This document shows positions 1 through 12,704 of a stretch of 45,638 nt of DNA, piece after piece. The position numbers were made by a program, and so were the translations under genes. Source of the DNA: Chromera velia (Eukaryota > Sar > Chromeraceae); the NCBI GenBank assembly GCA_018398765.1, contig JAHBMJ010002790.1:5001-50638 (forward strand), in the 5' to 3' direction. Every line of letters starts with the position of its first letter. The stretch's first letter is position 1. The notes below the pieces were generated by a model that was given only the letters and a program-made list of their open reading frames with translations, had not been told where the DNA came from and did not search any database.

Positions 1-992
1 ACCAACGCCAAGTTGGAAGCAGTGACCTATGTATAAGAGGTGGCAGCAAGACTCCCTATCTAATTTTACCACTCCTTTGGCCTAGCCTTTAGGCCTTTAG
101 CTTCTACTTCTGTACTACTGCTGCTAGTGCTAAGGCAGGGGGGCAACTGAGTCATGAGAGATCATGCATGCCCGTGTTGCAATGCATTACTCCCAGCAGT
201 AGCTTGATTGAGTATGCATATCAACGTGTTACCATCCTTAACTACTAGCACTATATATTAACCTTAATTAACCTTACTATCGGACGTTCCGCTTTGCTGG
301 TTCGATGTGATTCATGCAGTGGTTCAAAGTATAGTAAGAAGATATTGATCTGTATTGTAATAGCTAGGAAAAGACATACATTCTGACTGAAATAGATCTA
401 AATACAGACTTGTAGACTTTTGTTTTCCTGTCTCTTCCATTGAAAGTTCTAGAAGGTTCTCTTAATCTCTTTCAAAAAAAAAAAAAATTAAAAACTCTGC
501 TACAAAAATTTATAAATGAATTTACAAATAAATTTTAGTGAATTTAACCAGTACAGTGAATTGGGATAAATTTAATTGAATTTAACTCAATTTACAACTC
601 AATTTTAAATGCAGACAAAAACCTCGATCATCAATTAACCTGGGAATTTAACCAAATTCTAGACCAAATTTTAGTTTTAAATTCAAATGTAAAATGAATT
701 TAAATGAATTTCCATTAATTAACTTATAAAGAATAGTGACAACACTCTAAATTTAAATTGATTTCAATAGAAATCTAATTTCAAAGTGAATTTGCACTTA
801 AAATGTATTTGCAAAATGGTAAATTTATTCGAAGTAATTTAAATTCATCTAAATTCACTGTTTAAATAACGTAAATTTATGTCAATTCACTGCATGAAAT
901 TCATTTGTAAATTCACCCAGTTTTGCAGGGTCTGAATGTCTTCCATTGAGAGCTTTCATTCAGCTTGCCTAGCAGCTTGCATGATTCAGAGT
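1..992. other. AT-rich stretch without a gene
   Basis: No convincing reading frame is seen on either strand. From about 470 to 930 the sequence is strongly AT-rich and keeps returning to short words of the aattta / aaattca type, quite unlike the GC-rich genes that follow. It lies downstream of the stop codon of gene A, so it may hold that gene's 3' flank. No transposon ends or terminal repeats were recognised. Confidence 0.6.
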
Positions 993-3900
993 CTAATTTA
1001 AAGGACACAACGTCAAATGCTGGAAATTATCCAGAATGAATTCTGGCAATACATCTAAACAGCTTGACGTGTGACGAGGAAGATACTCTTTGCAAGACTC
1101 AGACACAAGATCACTCAAGGCCATTCCAAAGAGGCTGCCTACAGGCTCCGCACCCGTTCCGTTCTCCTTCTGCCTCTTCTCTAGGTCGACGCAAATGCGT
1201 TTGACGAGAAAAAGAAAAACGACCCCTAGCGCTTTCTTGGCCTGCAGGAGACGGCAATACCACGGGCCCTCACCTCCACTCCCTCCGGATGTCCACCCCA
1301 CCACCAGCAAACGCAGACATGTCTCTGCAAGAGCACAACGTAAGGGGAGCAATGGGACACCAGATCCTCCCTCGCCTCCCCCGACAACAGACGCACCGAG
1401 GGTCTCTAGGAGATCCAGAGCCTCGGCCAGGGCCCTTATCTCACCACAGTGATGGGTGAGTGCCTCGAGACGGCCTTTGACCGCAAAGGCGGGGCAACCG
1501 CACCCACACAGAGGGCCAGTGCTTGAGTCTGCCGGCGTCTCCCACACGAACACAGGGGGCGGGTTCTCGAGGGGCCCAGGCTCTATGCTGGGAGGGCCCT
1601 CTCCACTCTCTCCTGCCTGGGCCCCTCTTGATACCCCCACTTGCACTTCAGACGTGTCAAAAACGCCTTCCGGGACCGTCTCCTCCTCTCCATCCTCGGG
1701 CCTCTCCTCTTTGACACCCCCCGACACCGACACAAGTGCAGGCTCAGGAGGGGGCAAAGGGACAGCCAATCTCTCCGTCTCTGTATACGACTTCCGCTGC
1801 CCCACTGCAGCCGTCTCTCTCTGAGCCCGGGGGGCCTGAAGGGTCACCGACGCCTCCCACGACTCTTCATCATCTTCCTCTTCCACCCCCTCCCATCCCC
1901 CCTCTCTCTCCCGTGATGCATGGGCCCTGTTGGAGGCATCTGCAGAGTCTTGCTCTGCCAGACGGGCCTTTATGGAGTCTAGTGTGATGTCTGGAAGCTG
2001 GAGGGATTCACGAGCAGTCTCGCGACCTCCGAACATCCCCCCCCCTCCCCCTCCTGTACCACCAGAGGCTAGTCTATCTGGCTGTCGGACGGACGGAGAA
2101 GGAGACGTCTTCTCTTTCTCTTCCTCCTTGTCGCTCCCTTCTTGACTAAACCCCAGACTCTCATTGTCATCCTCTGTCTCCACATCCCCTCCCAACCTCT
2201 CTCTCTGCAAATCCGCAAGAGACGCGAAGAGTTCATCCAAGGCGCTCATCTCTCCTGCCCCCACTCGATCGAAATGTTCATTTCCCAAACCACCCAAAAC
2301 CCCCCCTGTATCGGTCTCAGCGCTACTGTCTCCCTCTCCCAACACAGACACAGGTGCCTGTCCCAAAGCCAAGAGAAAAAAAACAAGACCTCTCTTACAC
2401 TGAACAGAAGTCAAACCATCAGGGAGCTTACCCCTTTCATCTCTTTCCTTTCCTTTCCCCTCCTCCCCTCCACACGCACTCAAGAAACCCTGAACATACC
2501 CCGTCTCCATGCTTCGGACGAATACCTCACGGGCGCGCACCGTCGCTCCGAGATGACAGAACTCAACAGCTGCTGCTGCCTGGGAGTCCTTTAGTCTCAG
2601 CCCTGTGCACAGACTGCTCACTGCACCTGTGCTCTCAGGCTCACCGCAATTCTCATCTCTATGAGCATCCGCAGCACCTTCTCCCACCCCCCCCTCTATG
2701 TCTACTCCTAGATTGCAAAGCACCCCAACCCACATGGCATGCCTTTTTGACAACGAGGCGATCTCTCGAGAGACGTAAGAACGGAACGTCGCTCCAAGTG
2801 CAACATCGAAACGACCGACGGTGCGACGACATGAGATGACGCGGAGACGTGCCGCGAACCGCGCCACCCATTGCGTCCATGATTGTGGCTGCACACCCCC
2901 ACGCTTATTGGACACGACGGCCGCTGTGTCAAGGAGCCCGAACGCCTTGGCGACGAGATCCTGGCCCACTGTCAGGGGGACCCGGAGGACCCCGGCAGAG
3001 GGCCCCGGCGTCTCCCCTGCCACCCACTCTCCCCAGGCCCTCTCACACACGGCATCTTCGAGAATGCTGACAGGAATGTGCAGACAGAGGCTGTCGTCTG
3101 GGGCGGCCGATGCCTTCGCACAGGTCTCAAATGGGCTCGTGGGACTCCCTGCACACACTCACAAACAGGACAGGAAACGTAAATGCAAAGAAGCAAACAA
3201 ATGCCCCCCAGAGCACACAACAACACTACCCACTGTTCCCCCTGGACCACTTCTACTGCCCCGTCTGTCATAATCTAATGCTCGCAGAGAGACAGCAGCA
3301 CTTGGACGTGACGAAGAGGAAGATTCGCATTGAAGTCCAGAAAATAAGACCAACTGAGCAACTCTGCCCCCGACATACAGGCCCGCTAGCTGACCTTGAG
3401 GAAACTCTCTGAGGAGGCTTGCAAGGAGATGTCTGAACGCTACAGGGGCGGGTTCAGTCAAGCACAGGTCGGGGAGTGGAGCCTCATGAGCTGTCCCGTC
3501 CTCTGTCTCCTCTGTTTCTTCTGATTCCTCTCCTTCCCGTTCTTCCGTCAAAAGTCGGGGGGAAAGAATTGCTGAGAGCTCTTCGTCACCCTCTGTCAAC
3601 TGCCCCTTGGACAACCCCAACCCCCCTTTTTGACTCAAACGCAAACTACGCAGGGCAAGATGCAGCCACAGATCTCGATGGTGCCACGCCCCGAGAGCAC
3701 AAAGCGAGGCGGCAGTAAATTCGGACAGCCCGTCTAGAACAGCGGTGACACGTTGAAGTGCTTCTTCTGCCTCTCTACCCGTCTCCTTGCCTGATCCTGT
3801 CTCTCCTCCCACCCTTCCACCTAGCTCTAATAGGAGACGATGAACGTCCAGTGAGCCCCCACCTGAAACTCGAGCATTCTCTGTCCCCAGAAGCGCTTGA

Positions 3901-6900
3901 AGAGGCGGACAGACTTTGTGAGTGGGGAGGGAGGCGGGAAGAGAAAAGAGGGGAACCGACAGGTCTGTGTCAGCAGGGGACTGTTTTTTCAGACGCGTCA
4001 GGAGAACGGCAGCGTCCCACACTGCTCGACAAAGAAACGCAACAGGCGGCAGGAGGGGGTTTTGGGCTATCAGGTGGGAGGTGCTACAGATCTCGGTAGT
4101 GTCTGGAATGAGCTGGTCTTCAGCACCTTTCTCCTTCTCCTTTTGTTGAGGATGATCCGTGCAGGGTGCAGGGACGGTAGGCTGACTGGGGATGGAGCAG
4201 AGCGCAGGCCCTTTTGCGTCCTTTCCGGGCACCACTCGGCCTTCACGAATCTCCTCTACGGCTTCAAAAGGAGACGGCATTGGTCGACCCTCACTCTTGT
4301 CCTCAACACCAACGGGATGGTTACCCCTGTCATCAAATTCTGCAGGGGAAGCATTGCTGTTATGAATCTCCTCAACCTTCTTTCCTTCAGTCTGCTCATG
4401 TTGTAATGCACTGGCAGGGCCATCGGTGAACACAGATGCTTCGTTGGCAGGGACGCTGCTGAAGCCTGCCTGTCCTTCCCTTTGCTGCTCTACAAACTCA
4501 CCCCCCCGCTCTTCCTGAGGCGGGACCACCACCCCTTCACCCCCGACTGCTTCCTCTCCTGCACGCGTAGTGCCAAAAGGGTCCGCCGTGTCGTCCTCAC
4601 CGAAGAAACCTGACAAATCGGGGACCGCAAAGGGGTCCTCAGGCACCCCCACACCCCCTAGACCCTCTAGGCTAGTCTGGGCACCCACACCCTCCCCCCG
4701 TGATGTGGCAGCTCCAGACCCTCCCCCCCCTCCACCAGAGGGAATGAAGTCGGAGACTGACAAAGCCGGCGGGATGGCTGCCGAGGCAGTTGTGCTCATT
4801 CTCGTGCCGGCACTGCCTGGACGTCGGAGCCCGACAGGGTTTCTGTCCACGGAGACTGGTAGATCCTCCTGCTGCTGATGGTGATGGGTTGAATGGGACG
4901 AGGGAACGAAGGCCCCCCCTGCGGATTTCATCGCATTCACTGCCCCCCCGAGGAATGACGCGAGATGCGCCTGTGGGCCCTCACTCTCCCTCAAGGAGGT
5001 GTGCACACGCCCCGCAAGGTTGGCAGCTCTGCCTGCCATGACGTGTGCCATCTCATCGGGACGCTCAATGAAGGCACCGAACTGACGATGGGCTGCCCCT
5101 GCCCACGCACCAGCTGCGGAGGCTAAACCGAAGATCCCCCCACCCCCACGTCGGCCTCCCTCTTTCATCCCTGCAGCCTGGGTGTCGGGACTGTCTTTGA
5201 GCTGCTGCTGGGATTCTCGGGAGGGTTGAGGGGACTCCGATGGCGGTACTGTAGGAGTCAGACGGGGCACACCCTCTCTCGAAGGCGTGGAGGGACCGAC
5301 AGCCTCCTCTGTTCCCCTCAGGTTCCCAACAGCAGATGAGGGAGGATGCGACATGGAGAGGCCGGCTGGTTTGCCTGCCCTGTCTGAAATGTCAACTGCA
5401 GGGGTAGGGGGATGGACTGAGGATTCTTCTCTCACAGACGGGCTTCGTCTGTTGGGCCCAGAGGTCCCCGGCGGCGTTTCTCTGGAAGACGGGAATGCAG
5501 AAGTGGCGGGGGGAGTGACGGGATTGGACTGACGCTCTGCGGGGTCGTCTTTTTCTTTCTTCTGATGTAGGGGTGCATTGGGGTGTGTGTGGGTGACGGG
5601 TTCAACATCTAAAGGGACGACGTCGTCTCTTCCCAGGGCAGCCAGAGAGGCCGCGAAGGTGCGGGCAGAGGAGAAGACATCCCCTACCTTCTCACGGAGA
5701 GCCGCACCCCGCGCGAGCAGACGATGAGAAACTCTCACATCCCCCTCCGCTTCGTTCGCCTTTCCATTTCCTCCAAGATGCACATCCAATGCTGTGGGTG
5801 CATTCTGCTCATAGGAGTCCCTCTGTGCTGAGATGTCACAGGGGGCTTTGGGAATTCGAAAGAGTCGAGGTTCTCTGTAGATGGGCCTTCGTGTGCCCCT
5901 CCTCCTCCAGATTCCTTTTTCCCTGAATCCATGACGGGTCTCTTCTTCAGAGTGGTGGGAGGAGCGTTTTTTCGGAAGAATGGGGGAGAAGGACTCCATG
6001 AGGCACTTTCCCTCTTCTCCTTTGAACAACGAAGCCGTTAAAGAGACAAGAAGGAGAGAAAAACTAAGTGATCGTTGGAGGTCATACGAAAGAGGCTGAT
6101 GCAACGTCAGGGGTGAGATTACAAATTGATCGCGGTGCTCTTCGACTCGCGAAAGTTCTAAAGCCCTCACGAGCGGGGACTCCTCAAGCAATAGAATGGG
6201 GTTACGCCCCGCAAATTCGCTTTTCTGAACCCTCTTGAACCTCTTCTCCTTCCGGTCAGCTCGGACAAATTGAAGAAACGACAGGAGAACGGGAAAGGTG
6301 GTTGACATTCCCACCCCATCTTCATTCACTTCTCCCCCCTTTTCTCTTGCACCCCTGACTACCATCTTCCGTTTTGGTACTTTCCTTCGCCCATCGCCTT
6401 CCGTCACAACACCGGCGTCCTCCTGCCCCCCCTCCTCTTCCTCTTCTTCGAGCTGGGCCCAGGCAGTGGCCAGCGGGAAGTGGCGAGCCGGGGCCCTCAG
6501 CGACAGCACGGAACCGCGTCTAAGGAAGTCACTCTCGATGGCAGAGAGACGCTTCCATAGCACCGTCCGAGCGTCGGACGTTCCCTCCGTGTGTCCCTTA
6601 CGGACGATCCCGTTGGGCCCTCCCTTGTCTGTCTGTAAGGAGGAGGGACTCTTTCCGTTTTGGGGATGCCCTCCGGGGTGACAAAGAAGGCCGAGAGCCT
6701 TCAGCGATAGACGGCCCCGGGGCTGCACAACAACAAACCAAAGAAGCAGGACAGACACATGCTTGCGCATAGGGGACCACGAAAGAGGGAGAAGTACGCC
6801 ATCGGTGAACGATCAAGTAGGAGAGGGAAGGAGCTCGAGACAGGCAGAAAAGCATGAAAAGGGGGACTGCTTGCAAGCAAACAGACAAAAGGAGCTCGAG

Positions 6901-7791
6901 GCAGGTAGAAGTGACCATGAATCATAGACGGAGGCGAGGACTGCCCATCAGGCGCCCACTGACCCATGATCGTGTCAGGGCTTTGCTCTGTGCTTCCGCT
7001 GTCGCTCCTTCTTCCCCCTCCGCCCCCTGTACTACTGCTTGCTCTACCTCCTCAAGTCTTCCTGTCTCTTCAGACACAAGCAAAGCAGCAACCCAAGACG
7101 CTGCTGTTGACATCCAAGAGTCAATCAACGGACCCACGTCCCTCTCTAATTCTGCATGACAACCATTGGCCACCCTTCCCTGTGTCACAGCCTCGGGGAC
7201 CGTCTTTGTTTTAGTCTTCGAACTCATCTCAAGGGCTTGCACGCACAGATGCCCTACTGCATGACGCCACGATCTAAAGAAAAATATTTCCTCCATCCCC
7301 ATCTTCAAACTCTCTCGAGACTTCGTCAGAATAAACAAAGAACCAAAAAACCCGTCTCTACCCCTTCCAGATGTACACGTGCAAAATCTGCCCTGAACAA
7401 GATCCGTCTCTTTTCCAACGTTCAAATGCGATTCCACTGACAAATCGAGAACGCTTCCGACAAGTACAACCCCCCCTTCTCTACCTCCACCATCACCACT
7501 CCCACTTCCTCCCTCTCCACCACTTGAGGAAGAAGACACCACACTCACAAATCCACTAGACCCCAGAGGAAACAAAAGGCCCAGAGGCACCCTGCTGCCC
7601 TCTGCAAGGCCACTCGAAGCCCGACGGGAGGCCTCAATATCAGACGAAGGAGGGGAGCCCACAGCAAGCTTCAACGTCTGTCGCACGTCCCCGCCCTCAC
7701 CAGCCACCCACAGCCTCCCCCCTGGCCGTGACGCAAGAATCGGGGCGCTCTCATCTGCTCCACCACTGTTTTCATGCGGCGACTCTGCAGA

Positions 7792-7823
<32 letters not shown>

Positions 7824-7964
7824 GCGCGCAAAGAAAAGGACATACTCACCTGGAGAGAGAGCTACATGCAAACTGATACGCAACCTTCGGTTCGCTCTGA
7901 GAGTCGTTGCATACGCACTGATTTCCCGTTCATCTGCTGAGACGTCCAATGAAGACGCTTTCAT
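993..7964 (-). CDS. Gene A: large low-complexity protein of unknown function (4 exons, about 2194 aa)
   Basis: Four minus-strand exons join in frame: 7964-7850, 7784-6964, 6722-3230 and 3148-993 (6585 nt, 2195 codons with stop). Donors are GTGAGT, GTCAGT and GTAGTG; acceptors end CTGCAG, GTGCAG and GTGCAG; phases 1, 0 and 1 match at each join. The start at 7964 has an A-rich context; an in-frame ATG at 8063 is an alternative. The two long blocks are separated by an in-frame TGA at 3159-3161 that lies inside intron 3. The protein has an acidic run near 6430, many Ser/Pro/Gly-rich stretches, an Ala/Gly-rich possibly helical segment (about 4980-5140), and two DPF tripeptides (about 4570-4650), which in other proteins bind clathrin adaptors. 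The C-terminal 250 residues look helical. I do not recognise a family. A trafficking role is only a guess from the DPF motifs. Confidence 0.75.
7791..7830. repeat. (CA)n microsatellite in intron 1 of gene A
   Basis: An uninterrupted CA/TG run sits directly beside the acceptor of gene A exon 2 (exon starts at 7784). On the transcribed strand it reads (TG)n followed by TTCTGCAG, so it takes the place of a normal pyrimidine tract. Confidence 0.85.
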
Positions 7965-8721
7965 TTTTTTCAGGGAGAAAAGGGGAGGGGGGGGGGGAGC
8001 ACGAGGGCGAAGAACGCAAGTGGCTCGGCGAAACACTGGAGACAGCCAAGAAAAGAAAAGCATGGGCAAGGCACAAAGGAGCAAAACAAAAACCGGCAAA
8101 GACGACCGACGCAGAGGGAAAGACTGCTGCCTGACCTTCGGACATCTCTCCCGTCCCTTGTGTGTGCCCTCTCACACAGGCGGAAAACCCGAAAGGAGCC
8201 GGTTCATCAGAAACCCCGTGTCCCTTCGAGCCAATCAGGTGAAATCGAAAGTCGCCCACCATTCCTGCCTCCGTCCCTGGTCGGTCTATGCCATTTACAG
8301 GTCGTCTCTCTCTCCGAGCCAACACTCCACACCTCTTGCTGCCTGCGAAAGCCACCAGGCACACTCCCTCAGACCCCTCTCCGTCTCTCCCTCCTCCAGC
8401 AGCCTGCCGTCTCAACGAAGGCCTCGGGGGACGAGACAGCACCTGATGGACGTGACCCAACTGAAGGCATCAGAGAAAAGGGCAATTTTGCATGCTCACA
8501 CACTCTCTCTCTCTCTCTCTCCCACACACACACACACTCACACACCCACACACACACTGCCTTTTTCTTTGACCCTCAAAAGAATCATCTCATTATATGG
8601 GAGGGATCAGCGGCAGTTCAAAGAAGAACAAGAAGAGCGGCCACATAGGAAGATAGACGACCCAAACAGGGCAGACCCAACCTTCTCTTTCAACAACTGA
8701 CCAACTGACTGACTGACTGAC

Positions 8722-8902
8722 CCCATCACTGCAGACCCTCTCATGATCCACAAACCGCCACCTTGATCTCTCCCCCCCGGCTCCTCCACCCCGATCCATC
8801 CGCACAGAGAAAGCACTCCCACCAGCATCCCCCACATGAAGCCACACAGAGCCCCCCCCAGCCGGCAGACCCAGGCGAGACGGTGCCTCCTCGATGTTGT
8901 CT
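8722..8902 (-). other. Candidate exon encoding a hydrophobic segment
   Basis: On the minus strand this piece is bounded by an acceptor ending CTGCAG (exon starts 8902) and by GTCAGTCAGTCAG starting at 8721. These are the two signatures seen at verified introns in this window. One frame encodes a very hydrophobic Gly/Leu/Trp-rich segment of membrane-helix type. Another frame is open as well, so the correct one is unknown. It could be a 5' exon of gene A or a separate small membrane protein. No partner exon was found. Confidence 0.25.
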
Positions 8903-9236
8903 CTGCAGGTCGACTCTGCGTCCTGCAATCAACAGGCAGACGCACAGAAAAGATACGTCATGTAAGCACTCAAGCAAGAGACTTAGTGCCCCTAACGCTC
9001 GCATAGATGAGCAGATAAAAAGACTGTGAAAGCCTTGCGCCTTGCACCTTTTGCTTGTGCCTACTCTTCAACCCATTGACCAATGAGCAAGAGAGAATAC
9101 CAGTACAACAACACAAAAGAGACCGGAAGAGGAGGCAAAGCAGACTATCAGACACGCCACCAAAGATCAGAAGAGGGAGAAGCGAACAGACCAATGCCCC
9201 ATTCCAAACAAGACCCGCATCCACCCACCATTGCAG

Positions 9237-9491
9237 ACACCGCGCATTGAGAGAGAGACAGGCGATCTATCGGCTCCACTCGATGCGAAGAAGAGGACAG
9301 GCTCCATTCTGTTCCTCTCCCTGCGGCTGCTCCTTCTGTGGAGAGATCCACCAGCAGAATCTGCAAACACGCAGAAAGTCACAGTATACTCTCAGACGCG
9401 GGACCTAAAGCACAACTCCAAAAGCACAAAGCCGGAACAATACGGCAACTTCGCCTCGCTTTTAGCAAACGAGAGCAAAACAATAGGTTGA
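9237..9491 (+). other. Candidate plus-strand terminal exon
   Basis: A plus-strand frame begins after a CATTGCAG acceptor and runs 84 codons to a TGA at 9489-9491, immediately before a GTGAGT. The peptide has balanced composition with a short Leu-rich stretch. No upstream exon could be joined to it and a minus-strand frame is open over part of the same region. Weak support only. Confidence 0.2.
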
Positions 9492-9765
9492 CGTGAGTAT
9501 CTCAAAGTGTCAACTTCCCCTCCGTCTCTTCCCCCGCGAGCCACGGCAAGACAGTCTGTCACCCAGGTCTCAGCAAATCCGCCTTCTTTCCCGTCTGACC
9601 TCTCCAAGGGAACTGCCCAGCACAGCCAGGTTGTCGTCAGGGTCGACCCAAGAGACCTGCAAGGGGCGGGGAAGGGAACAGGTCATGGAGGAGACGGCAG
9701 ACTCCCGGACTGTCTGGCTGGTTGGAGGCGTCTGATTTTTGCCCCCCGTCTGGCTTGCATGTCTT

Positions 9766-9802
<37 letters not shown>

Positions 9803-10439
9803 ACGTCGATCGATAGGCTTCCCCAAAGATTCACCGCCCAATCGCCGGACTGACTGAGGTGAGCTCTGCAGATTCGGGAAGAGAGACGGAAAGCTGGAGG
9901 TCCGGCTGAAAGGGTCCGAGTGGGCTTTCTCTTCTGCAGGGAGGCAGGTGGGTGTCAGCGGAAAATTGGTCAGCAGTCAAGCCCAGGCAGAGCTTCGCAC
10001 AAATGGCTGCCTGTGAGCGTTCCTGCCCGACTCACTGACCGGAGAATATGCAGAGATCCTGAAGGAGACGCCAAGAGGAGAGCAGAAGGCGAACAGGCGA
10101 AACATCGCCAAATCTGTTCTTGACTTTCCATTCCAACCCAGCCCCTTCCGACCCCGAGGTCATGGGAGAATCTGAAGATTTCCACCATTCAGGACCGATC
10201 TGAGGTCTCTGGTCCTCTTCCGTTCTTTTCCTCACAGACACCGTAATTTCAGATTACAAACAAACCCACGGGGAGCTCTGGAGCATCACGGCCGGCATAC
10301 CACAAGAGAGACTCGGTGGGTTTCATCATTGCACACCCATCGTCGTCGAAAAGAGGACACAGTGAGTCATCAGGGTCCCGATTCATGATCAAGGTCGATC
10401 AACGCGCTCAAGATGGACGAAATTAAGGCTTTCAGTCTG

Positions 10440-10560
10440 CATGGGTGCCACGCACATGCATGCACGCGCGGCTCGCGAGTCATATCGCGCCGCGCGCGCG
10501 CCCCCCGGGCCCCCCCGCCCGGCCCGCCTGGCCCGCGGAGCGCGAAGTATATACGCGAAC
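10440..10560. other. GC-extreme patch next to a sequence gap
   Basis: A sharp island of almost pure G+C with many CpG steps (repeated gcgc and long C runs) stands out from the AT-rich sequence that follows. It lies 40 bp before a poly-C run and the N gap. No gene can be read in it. Confidence 0.7.
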
Positions 10561-10602
10561 AATTATAACGATAAACCCTATGCATATTAACCCCCCCCCC
10601 CC

Positions 10603-10638
10603 NNNNNNNNNNNNNNNNNNNNNNNNNNNNNNNNNNNN
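10603..10638. other. Assembly gap (36 N)
   Basis: Thirty-six N follow a run of C starting at 10591. The base composition changes abruptly on the far side, so the two flanks may not be truly adjacent. Confidence 0.95.
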
Positions 10639-12704
10639 AAAATTAACAGCGGGATCGACATTAAACCGATCACTAAGCTTGCTCCTAGAATCGAGACTAA
10701 CAGGAAAAAGCGGAACCTTCGATCGGACAAACTAGGCTTGATCCGCCCCTTATATATGAAGACGCGGCTGGACGTGGCATGCATAACAAAAACCTTGATC
10801 ATCAACTTTTTTAAATTACAAAACAAAACAAAAACTAAATATAACAGCTGAATATAGCTGAATCATACAATAGATGCATCACTTCTAAAGGCCGTTGCAA
10901 TAAAAAAAGAACATAACACTGAAAATGTTAAAGTGCTGTAATAATTTAAATGATTTCTCGTGTTTATTAGTGTTTATCTTTAATATACATTTCTCTCTGT
11001 TCCTTCAAAACTATCTCTTTCTCCCAAATTTCTTCTCTTTTTTGTCATTCTTTTACACTCTTTTCACCAGTGACCATACATCACTAACACTTTAAGGTAT
11101 GAAAATATTGAGAAGATGATGATTAAATCAAGAGGATCTTTGTATTCATATTTTTTTATCTTATTCAATCTTATTTCTGTCTTCTTTTTCTGTTTAATTT
11201 GGTAAAGTTCTGTTTAGTACTATACATAACATTCACTGTCTCCTTACTGTCTTTACTAGCGTCTCTAGCCGTCTCGTTGTCGCAATGTACGCTAATGCAG
11301 GCACTACTAAGTGTACACGGACGCGCGCAAGCTCCTAGCCTGAGTCCTAGGCAAGCTCACACACATTCTACCGCAATTTCCATGCATGCGATTCTAATTT
11401 TTTAAAACTTTAATTATGTTTTGGACCGATGCACTGGCACCTATTCTACGATTCACCCCAATTAACCCGCGCATGGATCATATAAAAATTAGGTTTCGTT
11501 GGAGCTAGCGTTAGAGACAAGTTTTTTTCAAACTAAGTTTTTCTTTCCCCTCTCAAATTTGTACCAAATTGAATTTAATTTAAAGTATGCATGTGATTCA
11601 GTCAAAGAGTTTAGCATCACATCTTAGGGTCTCTATTGATAGCTTGAATGATTCTTAAATATGTTTCATTCTGAAAAATATCTCTAAAAATCTCACTTAC
11701 AGACGACTCTGACATATCGACAGATCTAGGCAGATCAAACATCAAGTTCTAGTAAAGAGTACAGTAAAAGACACTCTAAAATAGAGGAGCGAACTCATAA
11801 ATCTTGGCACGCTTGCACGCTCTTCCGTCCCTCCTCTCGCTGCAGGGCGCCCCGTCCGACCTCAGACGAACGGTCATAAAGCTTAGTAAGGACCAACACC
11901 CAACACACAGGAAACGATCCCACGCCTGAATATTCTGGCTCGTTATCTAGCTCGTTGTATTTTGTCTGACAGTGGCTGAGCTTGCTGCAAGCAGGCTTAA
12001 TTGCACGTTTCCTCAAAGGTATGCAACGACACAGCCAGCTAGAGATGCCCTTCGAGCGCAGCTGCCGTCACTCTTTTTCACTCTCTTTGACCAGCTTCAT
12101 GTCTCGATGCATCCAGCGTCAGTCTCCCCCACCCTGACGATCTGGCTGTGCTCGTGGCCTCCCCCGTGAATTGCTCGATTCTTTTTCCACCTACCTGGGC
12201 CCCGCTTTTTTCTCCATCAAAGAGAGAGGCTCTACGTACCTGTGAATGCGCCGGCTGTCAAGTGGACTCTCTATTTTGCAACTTGTGTGCGAGCGGGCAC
12301 CTGTTCTGTTCAATCACTTTCGACCGTAACCGCATCTCTTTGTGTGCGGATGTAGAGATGCGTTTCTCATCTACAATTTTGACTCAAAGCACCTCGTTCT
12401 TGTGCCCGAATGAGCTTTCGCGGAAGCGGTGGGTTTTTTGCGGAAGCATTCCGTTGTCTGGTCCCTCTGATATAAAAATTAGTACTCTGTACAATCCAGA
12501 AAAACTCACAGAGACGAAGGAAGAGAGGCTTGCCTGGCAGTCTTGAGATTGCACGCAAGAGAATTCTACAGCAATTCAAGAAATATATTTAAATACCGAG
12601 AGAAACTCCAAGCTCAACTATGCATGAATAGAAGCAAAGAGAGATCTCCCGGTCCCTCCGTCTCTCCCTCCCTCCCTCCCTCTCTGCCTCCCGCACATGC
12701 ATTA
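10639..12704. other. AT-rich non-coding stretch
   Basis: From about 10,800 to 11,780 the sequence is AT-rich with no open frame of note. From 11,800 to 12,640 composition returns to average. A Cys-rich plus-strand frame (about 12,148-12,546) is the longest here, but it has no splice-like borders or recognisable motif and is not called. The stretch could be intergenic space between genes A and B. Confidence 0.5.

Larger units (their letters stand above)
8065..10440. other. Unresolved region upstream of gene A
   Basis: No secure gene. The stretch holds a run of G at about 7986-7999 just below it, CA/CT microsatellites at about 8505-8560 and 9768-9802, and short open frames on both strands that mostly mirror biased composition. 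Two exon-like pieces are listed separately (8722-8902 minus, 9237-9491 plus). It probably contains the gene A promoter and 5' UTR, possibly with UTR introns. Confidence 0.5.

Noticed and set aside
3159-3161. In-frame stop between two long frames as a pseudogene mutation
   Set aside because: It lies inside a phase-consistent intron (3229-3149), so no defect needs to be assumed.
6598-6770. Signal-peptide-like start of the long minus-strand frame at 6770
   Set aside because: The hydrophobic run reads straight through a TTGTTGTTGTGCAG acceptor in phase 0, which matches a GTCAGT donor at 6963 from the exon before. It is most likely translated intron.
7774-8700. 308-codon plus-strand frame
   Set aside because: It contains Thr-His repeats from CA microsatellites, lies antisense to gene A exon 1, and has no domain or splice support.
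12148-12546. Cys-rich plus-strand frame
   Set aside because: No motif, no splice signatures and no neighbouring exon; likely chance.
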